64,000 bases of DNA, taken from the NCBI GenBank assembly GCA_036877525.1, contig JAZGTH010000034.1, forward strand, positions 5,264,501 to 5,328,500, read 5' to 3'. Position 1 is the first letter of the stretch. Each line of letters opens with the position of its first letter. The notes under the pieces are model-generated. The model searched no databases and was not told where the DNA came from. It worked only from the letters and a program-made list of their open reading frames with translations. The position numbers and the translations under genes were made by a program. The stretch comes from Chromobotia macracanthus (lineage: Eukaryota > Chordata > Actinopteri > Cypriniformes > Botiidae). Below are positions 53,935 through 64,000 of this stretch, piece by piece.

Positions 53935-55349
53935 GACATACATTTTATTTGTCTTGAGCCAAGGAATTCAAGGCACTTGATATTTGACACTTGTAAGGAT
54001 ATTGGACAAAAGGTGTAGGTGTTACTAGCAGTTTTGCATTTTTGATTACTGTAGCGCTCCCTATTGACCAATTTGGTTGAGTCCTTGTGTATGAGTAGTC
54101 TTCCTAGACTACCATCTGACCAAGTTTCAAGTCTCTAAGCCTTATGTTTGGTCTGCCCAATCAGGTTTATGGAATAATAATAATAACAAAATAATAATAA
54201 TAAAATTTTGATAAGAAATTGTGAGTGGTGCTTGCTGCCACAATGCTAGCGTGTTGTGGGTGGTTGCCAAGCCATTGTCATGCAATCATTTGTATGGTCG
54301 TTGCTTCATGGTCACTTATGCGTTTTCAGTATGTTTGTGTTTTTTTTTTTTTAACAGGCATAATGATATCTTTCCATGAGATGTGACTTTTTTGACACTG
54401 CATGTATGGATATGCCGGTTTTAGCATTCACCATTTACCTTACCATTACCTAATATTAAGACACATACCACACACATGTTGTGAAAATAACAGTATAATT
54501 ACTATTCTATATAGAACTATTTTTATAGTTTGCTCTGTTACATCTTTGTCTATGTATCCTATGTATTTTATAATTTTCCTGTTTTTTATCATTTCTTTTT
54601 CCTTTTTTATACTGTTTTTTCTCAGTTGTTTATTCTTCAGTCTATTTTTGTTTGTACAATGTATGCTTTGCAACAATGCAAAAAAATTAAAAATGCACTG
54701 TATAGTGAATACAGAAGTGAATACAGAAATTGAATTGAATTAGGTCTGTAGACGAACTGCAAGACAAAATGTAATACTCTATATGAGCAATCGTGAAAGT
54801 GAATCTTTTAACAAGTACTAATAATCACTGTAGCAATCACTGTAGTTCTTGTGTCAGACCTTCATAACATGAGGCACAATCCTTTATTTCCAGAGGTATG
54901 TGACTGAACGCTTTCACAACTTTCGACATGAATCCCGTTTTGAAATCTGGGCATTTTATTTTCATTTAATTTGGCTAAAATGTCTTATATTCTTGTTGTT
55001 GCATCTGTTTTATTTTATTTCGTAATACAAACATTTGCAATTTAATCAGATATAAGTGGTTTGCTTTAGTGGTAGTGCTTAGCTATGTTGGACATCAAAC
55101 AGTGACCCAACAAAGTACTAGAAGTGTTTATTTTAGTTTGTATAGTTTGACTGACACATAGGCTTTACATATAATGCAAAATAACACACAGTAAACAGAC
55201 AGATTATCAAACGTGTACAACACAGAAAACAGAGTACATTGTATTATTGCAAATAGTGTTCATTATAAGATGTATATTAATTAAACTAATTAGGATACTA
55301 AGATTATAGTTGGTTTATAACTAGAGTTGCCTGAACTGATGATAACTAC
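53935..55349. other. AT-rich non-coding DNA
   Basis: No gene supported. T-rich frames at 54402-54743 read as hydrophobic peptides but only reflect base composition. Confidence 0.45.
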
Positions 55350-56420
55350 TACTGATGACAACTCATTTGGACCATTTGAATAAATGGATGTGCATTAGAA
55401 ATCCCTGTCATTGTGTGTGAAGGCATGTACCTCTCTCTTCTGAGACTATGCAACATTTAGTCACTTAACATGATAGATTATAGATGATCATATTAAGCAA
55501 GATACGTCATTCCAGTTTACATGGAAATGGCGCTTAAAAAGAAGATACAATTTTATAGGAGTATAAAGGATTTGCAGTAATACCATAAAATATCTAAACA
55601 GAATGGGAGACAAAAGAAATAGTGAAATAATAGAGTCTTTAGGACTCCGTTTTGGATTTTTATCCCAGGGTTTCAATCCCGGGGTAGCTACAGATTAAGT
55701 CTGCTCCAGAACAGATCTAGCATCCAACCGACCCAAGGTCCAGTTCATCCTGAAAATTGCCCCTGCTCCGGTACAGTCAGGTGCTCATCCTTGTGCCATA
55801 GAACTCATTGTTTAATAAAAATTTTATTAATTTAAATTTTCTTTTTTAAAAAATGTTAATTTATTTTCATTTTCAAATAATTTGTCATTTTATTTCACTG
55901 TTAAATATCTTTGGACATTTTTCATTTGTACAGCTGCTTTGTAACAATGTGCCATTGTGAAAAGCACTATATAAATAAACTTGAACATGATTGTAGTTAG
56001 AGCATTATGCTAAAAGCAATAATAATAATTTATAAAACTCTAAGCCAAGTTAAATGCAGTCTCAAAGCAGTCTCGAAGTAAGCAAGGCAACAGGGTGACA
56101 GTGGCAAAGAAACAAAACTCCAATGATGTGTAGAAAAAACCCTTGGGAGAAACCAGGCTCAACTGGGAAGGCTAGTTATCCTCTGGCACATTAAAGCTGC
56201 AAATTGTAACTTTTTAAAGAGATGGGTCATTAATCTAAATTTAAACTGACATATTGTATCTGCCTTCTGGTCAACACTGGGAAGACTGTTCCAGAGTTTG
56301 GGCACCAAGTATGAAAAGGATCTACCACTTGTTCTTGACCGGAATTTCAGATTGCAGTAAACATGATGGACTGTAATAATAGAGGAACTTACTCTAAGGA
56401 GCCAAACCATTCAGGGCCTT
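55350..56420 (-). mobile_element. LINE copy (repeat R1, copy 4) with a second LINE end nested inside
   Basis: The outer parts match R1 copy 1 (catttgaataaatggatgtg, ccagtttacatgga, and gtagttagagcattatgcta, then gggagaaaccaggctcaact). On the - strand the frame at 56410-56159 reads RSRTSGRSFSYLVPKLWNSL PS followed by FKFRLMTHLFKKL, the C-terminal end of a LINE RT protein. The middle (about 55640-55986) is a LINE 3' end in the opposite direction, ending gaaaagcactatataaataa. Confidence 0.68.
55640..55986 (+). mobile_element. Nested LINE 3' end, plus strand
   Basis: Contains cagggtttcaatcccggggt near its start and ends with the ctatataaataaa tail. The R1 sequence resumes directly after it. Confidence 0.62.
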
Positions 56421-57725
56421 GTAAGCAATCAGCAAAAATCAGCACAGAACACAGACATCACAAACACCAGGAGCACACCCCTCAGTGTGTGCTGCCTTTG
56501 CAACAAATAGCAACTAGCCCCACCCTAGTATTACTACCTGGGGAAAACACCATTAAAGGACACACAAGCTTGTTCCCTCTGACAAACAAGGGACAATAAG
56601 GTGTGGGTATTAATACTACAAGCAGTCTTTATTAAATACCATAAATATCTTAAAAGAGCAATCAAGCAATACAAAAAACAGATTCATCAGACAGCATCAT
56701 GCAGCTATGGCAAAGGGAGAAGATACAGACTCGCTTGAAAGATGCAAGATTCAAGAATGAAAGATGCAAGAACTCCTGGAGCTGGGGCTTTACCAGTAGC
56801 AAGACAGGCTATATGCCAGGCATCAAGAAGGCCCACACTAATAAGTACCCACACATGCACTATAATCACACACACTTCAGTGGAAGCTATTACAAGGTCT
56901 ACACAGCACAACCCAAGAGGACCTCTATGGCCCTGGGATGACTAGTCTGCTTGCTCTGGAACCCCCAGCTCCTAGAAAAGAAATAAAACCCGCAATTACT
57001 ATCAAAGCAAAACAAAACCAAGAATAAACTTATAATCAAACAATAACAAAGGAAAAGAGAAACACAAAAGAAAAACTCTAATCTTTAATCCAACAATTTT
57101 TAACCAAAAGCAAAATGGGCACTGGGACCTAAAAGTTGTGTTCAGCGCTTCAGTCTCAGAGCAGCAAGTAGTCACGTTTAAATTAACCACTGGGCTAGAA
57201 AAAAGGGAATCAAATCACACAACAAAACACAACAGAATTCAAAATATTAGCTAAAATAAGACCAAAAAAAACAGCAAGCACACAGGAATCTGGTGGATAA
57301 TCACAATCGCAACCAGCATGAGCATAAGCCGGCAAGTCTATGCAAACAAAAAAACTATGCAAACAAAAAAAGAAACAGAATAAAACAACTGAAGAAATCC
57401 AATACAAAGCCAGCCAAATGGAAGCAAATACAAAAGCAAAACAAAAAGATAAACCAAATTAGAAAAAGCTAAAGCAAAACAGCAGTGCCAAATCCCCAAG
57501 CCATGTAGAGCAGGGAAAGACACGCCAAGCGGCTTGGTTTATTCCCCTATAATACAAAAACAATTATGAAATGGATTCATACCTTTCAAGATGTCATAAG
57601 AACCAGTGTTTTAGGTTTTACATACCAACATGCGGCAACCACCTCACCTGTCCGGCAACCAATACTTCATAAATCACTAAAAAAAACAGGCTTACAATTC
57701 CCACACCCAGTAACTTGCATGATAC
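56421..57725. other. Non-coding, partly A-rich DNA
   Basis: No gene supported. 57000-57540 is rich in aaacaaaa-type words. The part near 56600-56700 (tctttattaaataccataaa) resembles an LTR poly(A) region on the - strand, but no partner was found. Confidence 0.4.
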
Positions 57726-58340
57726 TGTCAGGGACACATCCGCACTGCCAGCCACTCTGACACACTCCCAATCACCCAATTACTGATCACCTACACTTGC
57801 CAATCAACAGGCCTATATAGTCACACACACCCCCTTTGTCTTTGTCTCACAGCTAATCCTTGTGACTTCCCTGACTCCCGTTGGATGTATGCTCACCTGA
57901 AGTCTTTCCAGCGATCTCTCCATCGATCTCCAGCGCTCCTACAATCCCTACCCCATGCAATCTCCACGCAAACCTGCAACACAAAGAGGACTCATTATAT
58001 ACTCTAGCTAAGTTCACATAAACTCTTATCTGCTATGTGCCTACTTCCCTGAACCCAGCTGTCTTGACTTCTTTGCCTGTACCTACAAGAGATATCTTGT
58101 AACCCCACAGCTCCAGATCCATTCGCTGAACTGGTTAACTCTCTTCAAGCTACCCTCACACTGATCACTGCCTCACAATCCACTGTCTATCCAGGATCAA
58201 CTCATTCGTCCGTGCCAGGGAAAATCATCCATGAGTGATTACACCCTAGAATTCTGCACACTCGCCACTCCCAGCGGATGAAATGAGACAGCGCTCTTCA
58301 CCGCCTACCGACAGGGGCTAAATCCACAGATTCAATTGCA

Positions 58341-58430
58341 GATGGCAATTTACGACGATACGGTGGGGCTGCAAAATTTACGACGATGGCAATTTACGAC
58401 GATACGGTGGGGCTGCAAAATGCAAGGCCA
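58341..58430 (+). repeat. Tandem duplication inside element H
   Basis: A unit of about 46 bp containing gatggcaatttacgacgata and cggtggggctgcaaaat occurs twice, at about 58340-58377 and 58385-58422. Confidence 0.85.
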
Positions 58431-58439
58431 TGGGGAAGT

Positions 58440-59121
58440 ATATAAAGGAGCCTTCATTACCCCTTCAGGTCACTATGAATATCAGGTCATGCCCTATGGC
58501 CTTTCCAACTGTCCATCTGTCTTCCAAGGTTTTATGAACGAGGTGTTCTGGGAGTTTATCCATCGATTTGTGATAGTATACATAGATGACATCCTGATCT
58601 ACTCCTGGAACGTTGCTGAACATCGCCACCTTGTTGAGCAGATCCTTCAGGGATTACCAACTCTACCTCAAACTTGAGAATGCGAGTTCCACAAAACCAC
58701 CATCCAGCTCCTCGGATACATGATCAGTCCCAAAGATATCCAGAAGGACCAGGGGAAGATGCAAGCCATCCATGACTGGATTGCTTGGATTCTCTCATTT
58801 CTTTTTTACCGGTTTATCCAGCACTTCAGTCACCTTACAGCTCCACTCACCTCCTTGCTCCGTAAACACCCCAAGTCTCTGTCCTGGAACCCTGAAGCCA
58901 TAACTTCCTTCAAAAGACTTCAACAGGTCTTTTTCACCACTCCGATCCTCATACACCCTGATCCTCAACTTCCCTTTGTTGTGGAAATCAACACCTCCAC
59001 CGTTGGGGTAGGAGCTGTGCTGTCTCAGTACCACAGAGAGCCTCTACTCCTCCATCCCTGCTCCTATTACTCAAAGAAGCTTACCCCAGCGGAGCAGAAC
59101 TACAACATCAGGAAATCGTGA
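58440..59121 (+). pseudogene. RT and RNase H remnant of element H
   Basis: RT: TPSGHYEYQVMPYGLSNCPS VFQGFMNE, then YIDDILIYSW with both catalytic aspartates (58579-58608), followed by a stop at 58675. In the next frame come IQLLGYMISPKDIQ and the shortened FLFYRFIQHFSHLTAPLTSL. RNase H: VEINTSTVGVGAVLSQY, in which the first catalytic Asp of the usual VDAS block is changed to asparagine, then YYSKKLTPAEQNYNI. The N-terminal RT blocks are missing. Non-functional. Confidence 0.82.
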
Positions 59122-59165
59122 GCTATTGGTGATTAAATTAACATACTGTCCAGGACCCAAGAATA

Positions 59166-59246
59166 GTCAGGCTTGTTATCAGAAGGTTGCTGGTTTGATT
59201 CCAGCACTGGCAGGTAGCAACTGAAGTGCCCCTGAGCAAGGCACCC
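59166..59246 (+). mobile_element. tRNA-derived SINE, copy 2 (truncated)
   Basis: Starts inside the tRNA-like head (gcttgttatcagaaggttgc), keeps the box-B-like ggtttgattcc and the ggcaggtagcaactgaagtg body, and ends at gcaccc next to a short (TA)n. Confidence 0.8.
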
Positions 59247-59700
59247 TATATATATATATAAACCCTTTAATAATGACATAATGTTTCAAAAAAGATGATA
59301 AATGATAGAAAACCCACAACAGTATTTCACAGCTACATTGAATATCAACAAAACAACAAAAAACTACAATGAAAGTTGTACCAGTCAATGTTTCATATCC
59401 AAGAATCCTGTCCCAGTGATGAAGAAATAAAACATGCACACCAATGTGCTCTTCAAGTAATCCAAAAAAAAAAGACAAAGCCCACAGAGTCAGATCCTTG
59501 TACTTGGGATACACGTTTATCCACAAAACAAAATGCAGCACCAATGATCCATTTAGAAAAATTGTCTTGCCATTCATGAAAGTAGCAATTCATGTAGCTT
59601 CACCACCAGGTACAAAATAATATTTATATGGTTAAATACTTGGATTTATCCTTTCAAACGCCCCCTAGTGGAAAGTAGGAAAAGCAAGTAACAGGTAGCC
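59247..59700. other. Non-coding DNA
   Basis: A short (TA)n run follows the SINE. The rest is AT-rich without recognisable features. Confidence 0.45.
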
Positions 59701-60130
59701 CTGTTACAATATTATCCATTCCTGATGCAGAAAGCCTAGTTCATGCATTTATGACCTTCAATCTGGACTACTGTAAAACAATACTAGGTGGTTTTTCAAC
59801 ATCCTCAATAAACAATCTACAGTTGGTCCAAAATGCAGCAAAGAGAGTTCTTACCAGATCCAGAAAATTGAGAAAGTGTTCGCATTTGACTCTTAAACTC
59901 TGGAACAGCTTTCCTGATACTGTTCAGGACTCAGACATCTTTTTGGACAAGAATTCACATAATGCATTCTAATCAGATAAAACACTAAAGATTACCTTGT
60001 GCTAGTAATGTTACGAACTGCAGCTACGCTAATTATTCTTTATTTGTCTCTGTTTTTATTTTGGGATACCTATCCGGGGATAGCTACAGATCATACCAGC
60101 TCCAGTATGGATCCAGCATCTTAAGATGAC
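59701..60130 (+). mobile_element. LINE RT C-terminal fragment and 3' end
   Basis: Reads DAESLVHAFMTFNLDYCKTI LGG, then LQLVQNAAKRVLTRSRK and LTLKLWNSFPDTVQDSD, the normal order of blocks at the end of an L2/CR1-like LINE RT protein. The 3' part (gggatagctacagatcatac, 60077-60096) matches the LINE tails at 52300 and 55680. Confidence 0.75.
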
Positions 60131-62452
60131 TTCAGATCACCCAATGCAGGTAGAGAAGACAAGACATCAGAGGACTCTGATGAGCACTCCCCCTGACCCA
60201 GTGGACCGCGCTCTTTCTCAGCGGTGGAGGGAGATAGAACCATGCCCCTCTCAATCTCCACTGCTAAGTCCACCTGCATACCCCACTAAGCATGTTGTTG
60301 CTGAGCCTTAGCAGCAGCAGGACCTGATCTGCAGGGCATCTGCCCAGGCAGACAGTCAGACGGGAATAGAGCTTCTTCAGTAAGAAACCCTTGCAAAGTG
60401 CACGTGCATGTTCTTAACCCAGGGAAACAACACACCATTTGTGCGTGTCCTCAGGTGTCAGAAACCACTGGCATGCACTTCCTGAAGTTTTTGCAGCATG
60501 GTCCATTAGCGTTTTAACACGAGAACAACAGACAGCTGGCTCTTGAAGACATAAAAGCCCAAGACATGCACTACAGATGCCTTAATATACTAGCAGGTGA
60601 ACTGATGCATCAAGCGCTGCTGTAGGCCACTGGGATTGGCCTGATTAGACATGACATTCAAACAGCTGTCACACCAAAGGTATTCCCCATACCGTCAAAC
60701 CGGACACAGTGTTGAGTTCTCTTGAAAGGGAGCTAAAGAAATACTCCAGAAAAACTATTGGTCTACACTTATAAATTTCAGAAGTCACAGTCAGATCTAG
60801 AGAACAAACTACAGAAATCAATTTAACTAATGTCATGATTTATGCATTAGGTAATGCTAAATGAAAACAAATTAAGTCAATTTAATCAAATCAAATTAAA
60901 ATGCTTAATTTGTTTGTTTCAAATAATTTAATGAACAGGCTGTAAACCACAGTGAAGCACAATCAATAAGACATTCTGATAAAATTATCTTTCATAATAG
61001 ACATTCATAATTTTTCATTGATATTATTGATCTTATTATTAATATTTAAATTCATAAAATTGATAAGAAACATTCTGCATAATTGTATAAATTATATGAT
61101 TTCATATCGGTACACTGTAGTAACATACTGAGCTATTTACAGTTGCTAAGAAGTGGTTAGCACTTAAATTTACACTTTATAAAATGATTCTAAATATTTT
61201 TTCATGTTGTGATACTATGTGTTTGTGTGTAGATGGTTATTCGCGATGATGCCCCACCGTAAGATTGAGAAGGCTTTTAAACACTGTCTGTGTGAAATGT
61301 AAAATTTATGAATCCCCATGTCCCTGCTTGATTTATGTGAAATAATAATACACTATTTAATGCTTAAACATGGCTGCGAGCAATCTGTGGCTATTAAGAT
61401 GTACAATGGAGTAATGGTTGCAGAAGACAAATCACCTCATGCATTGAATGCTTGTTTAAAGGTGCATGGCAGATATATTGAACTATATGTAATTGTACAC
61501 TAACTCTATGCTGTAGGCAGAGAGAGACGTAGAAATGCAGATGGTTATTAATATAGTACGAGTGAGAGAAGGCAGTGGATATGCATGATATGAGCTTATC
61601 TCTTACAATGCTGTCTGTTTACTTTCTGTAAGGGAACTGTAAATAAAAACAACAAACTTTGTTTTCAGCAATACATTACAAGAACGTGTGAAAATTCACT
61701 TCATTTAAAAGCCTTCAATATGTTTAAACATTTTACATTCCAGGTTCAGAACAAAGCAAATTCGTCAAAATTGTCAAAATGACTATTTATATCAAAAAGG
61801 TTTGCATTACTGATGTAAATCTTGTATATGGGGTTTGCTTCATGTGAATGTATGTTATGAATAGTTGTGCTGCATGCTGGGTAAGTTACTCAGATTGTTT
61901 TGTCTGTGCACGCATGTAAATTGCTTATGTGCAGGTAAACACGTCTGTTAATGTGTGTGTACCTGATATACAAGGCTTGTGATGTAATAAACTATATAAA
62001 ATGTGCATTTACCTGTTACAGAAATACAATAAAAATATTTATAAATGTTATTTGTATTTATAACAAGTTCAGACAAATAGCAATAGTTTAGAAATACATT
62101 GTAACCCAAAGGAACTAAAAGTAGGCGACTGTAATCTGATTATAATGATTTAAAACATAATTGACAATAAAGTAATTAGATCACAGTCTTTATAGGTTAA
62201 AGAGTTAACAAGTTTACTGGAGTTAAAATATTGGATACACTGTAAAGTTAAAGACTTGTGGCTATAGTTTCAAAACAGTGTGAATGTAAAGTTCCCTAAG
62301 TGCCTTTCAATGCATGCAGTTGTTACAATGATTTTTATATAATAATTAATAAAACTCACTAGTTGCCTGAACATTCCTTTAAGTGAAACTGACACATTTG
62401 TCAGATATGGTAACGCATACCTGAAATGTGACATCTGCATTTAAACCATCAA
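60131..62452. other. Non-coding DNA
   Basis: No gene supported. The frame 60126-60311 is short with no known domain. The rest is AT-rich. Confidence 0.45.
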
Positions 62453-62620
62453 GGTGAGGAGTGAACACACACTGCAAGTCATGAACACAAACCCAGAACA
62501 GTGGGCAGCAATGCTGCACCCAGGTACTTCAGTTTCTACCTGCCAGCACTGGAATCAAACCAGCAACCTTTTGAATACGAGCCCTGACTCACTAACCAGT
62601 GGGCCACAACTTCCCCCTGA
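62453..62620 (-). mobile_element. tRNA-derived SINE, copy 3
   Basis: On the - strand: head gttgtggcccactggttagt, box-B-like ggtttgattcc, body ggcaggtagaaactgaagta, then gtgtgttcactcc at the 3' end. The most complete of the three copies. Confidence 0.83.
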
Positions 62621-63796
62621 TTTAAAGTTGCACTCAGCTGCCACACATGTAAATTACGGAACTAAATAATTCAGAGAAGACAGAAGGACCTGTCATTTAG
62701 ATTCCGCAATAGAGGCAAACAAAATTCTGGGTTGCAGGGTGATAAAGAAAAACCATGAAATAAACAACAGAAATTAAATTACAGCAAATCAAATATCCTG
62801 TTTTAGATGTGTTCTGATTTATGGACCTCTGTTTTGCCTAATTAAACCCCATTAATGTTAGTTAATCCCCACAGATCTGTACTATAAAGAATCAAGTCAT
62901 TTCGATGTGTCATTTGTGGGACCATTTATCAGACCTTAGAAAAGTAAACTGTGTAAGTATAAACTCATAAGAAACCACAGACACAGTCTGATTATACACA
63001 AACACAGGTGACACAGAATGAGTTTGTTCCAAAACCTAGTGAACAGACTATGTACTTAAAAGGCAACTGCCTATGAAGGCTGTAGACATCAAGGCAGCTC
63101 ACTAGATTTTGTAACAGAGCCTTTGTGTTTTGGAAACCTTTATGTTTCTCTGTTTTCATTGCTTTCCTTCTTTACCGTGTCTCTGCCTGTCTGCTCCAAG
63201 AGTGATCTGCTAAAGCTGGTGATTAATTCTGAACTCTGACTGTAGAAACCACAGGTGCTAATCTCTACTGGCAAGGCATAAAACATCATATGCATGTTTT
63301 GGGCTGTCACTGAGCTCTTTAATTTCATATTCCTTCTTTGTTTTCCTTTCTGACCACACAACTCATTCTCCTGTTTTATTAGTGTCATCAGTCATCTTCA
63401 AATTCCAAGGTCCTGCTGTGCCAACTGAAGAGACCCACCCCCCATAAACCCTTCAGCCCAGAATGCCAATCATCCTTCTGTCAATCAAAGCCACATTAAA
63501 GCAATGTGACATCATGCAGTTGAGCGTTCCAGTCACCGGGAACACAGCATTTGCCTGGAGCAAACTAAATAAACTTCCATTGCAATTCCATTTGAACAGT
63601 TTCACAATGTGTCATTGTGTATCATAATCCCAGAGAAGTGTTTTTTATTTGAAATTCTCAATAAGAATGTGTAGAAACATTGTGATGCATAGTGCTGTGT
63701 TTTTACAAGTAACACACAAACACACAAACAAACAGAAACAGATTTTAACATACATAAAGGCAAGTATCATATATTATTATAATTAAACTGTGTTAT
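62621..63796. other. Non-coding DNA
   Basis: No gene supported. The patch at about 63420-63570 is of balanced composition and could be a conserved element. Confidence 0.4.
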
Positions 63797-64000
63797 TGTA
63801 ACGGAAATAGACTCAGGAACACAGATGGGTAAGTACCAAACAGGCGGTCTATTGAGATAAACACAGATGTGAGTGAAACAGGTAAGTATCAATGTTATAA
63901 TAGTTCTTGAGTAAACAGAGATTGGCAAGTAATATGGCTGATGTCCTTTACCAGATCGTGGTGGATGGAAGAGATGACGATGGATTCCAGGAGCTGGTAT
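63797..64000 (-). mobile_element. Possible LTR start at the window edge
   Basis: From tgtaacggaaatagactcag on, the layout resembles the 3' ends of the - strand LTRs here (TG-start, then a complement of a poly(A) signal region: gcggtctattgagataaac). No partner LTR is in the window, so this is a guess. Confidence 0.3.

Larger units (their letters stand above)
57726..59165 (+). mobile_element. Deleted Ty3/gypsy element H
   Basis: Begins with an LTR start tgtcagggacacatccgcac matching the solo LTR at 32120. After about 58095 it passes to a gag-like start (DPFAELVNSLQATLTLITAS, near 58115-58175), then through deletions to RT and RNase H, and ends at CPGPKNSQ next to a SINE. Integrase and the 3' LTR are missing. 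Confidence 0.75.

Noticed and set aside
54402..54743. Membrane protein-like frame
   Set aside because: Its hydrophobicity comes from T-rich DNA; overlapping frames are equally open and there is no conserved motif.

Overview
The window looks like AT-rich, gene-poor nuclear DNA of a bony fish. Long non-coding stretches alternate with dense clusters of transposable elements typical of teleosts: chromodomain Ty3/gypsy elements of the Tf1/sushi type, a second gypsy lineage, jockey/CR1/L2-like LINEs, a Tc1/mariner element, a DIRS-like tyrosine-recombinase fragment, tRNA-derived SINEs, short terminal-inverted-repeat elements and long (TA)n tracts. The mix suggests an ostariophysan fish, but the species cannot be fixed from sequence alone. 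I found no convincing host protein-coding gene; one weak candidate terminal exon lies near 10.4-10.9 kb.

Layout. 1-13.1 kb: AT-rich non-coding DNA with (TA)n tracts, three copies of one short inverted-repeat transposon family, and stretches that could be conserved non-coding elements. 13.1-21.7 kb: an old sushi-type gypsy element (C, + strand) with target duplication gctgc, into which a young, almost identical-LTR element (A, - strand) inserted with target duplication cccag. 22.5-22.7 kb: two (TA)n tracts and an inverted repeat. 23.1-24.4 kb: a pol fragment of a sushi-type element (E). 24.4-28.3 kb: a decayed gypsy element of another lineage (F). 29.6-30.1 kb: a solo LTR with target duplication gatac. 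30.5-30.65 kb: a 71-bp-arm hairpin. 30.7-31.95 kb: an internally deleted sushi-type element (D). 32.1-32.6 kb: a second type of solo LTR. 33.1-34.9 kb: a dead LINE on the - strand. 39.9-41.3 kb: a deleted gypsy element (G, - strand) with a SINE inside its 5' LTR. 45.0-51.1 kb: a Tc1-like transposon split by the best preserved gypsy element (B, + strand, 45112-50284, target duplication atatg). 51.7-60.1 kb: LINE 3' ends, a DIRS-like fragment, a deleted gypsy element (H) and another SINE. 60.1-64 kb: mostly non-coding, with one SINE and a possible LTR start at the window edge.

How the parts work together. Element B shows the full plan: LTR, Gag with a zinc knuckle, protease, reverse transcriptase, RNase H, integrase and chromodomain, in one Gag-Pol frame broken by a single short C-run. 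No tRNA-type primer site follows the LTR. Instead the first ten internal bases are complementary to the predicted first ten bases of the element's own transcript, as in Tf1 self-priming. The same pairing occurs in A (10 of 10) and, with a compensating base-pair change, in C (9 of 10). The Gag start codon lies inside the LTR, so the poly(A) signal (in A and B) and the self-primer site both lie within Gag coding sequence. This self-priming, dual-coding architecture is the most interesting system in the window. Self-priming itself is known for Tf1/sushi elements; the overlap and the covariation are what I consider worth checking.
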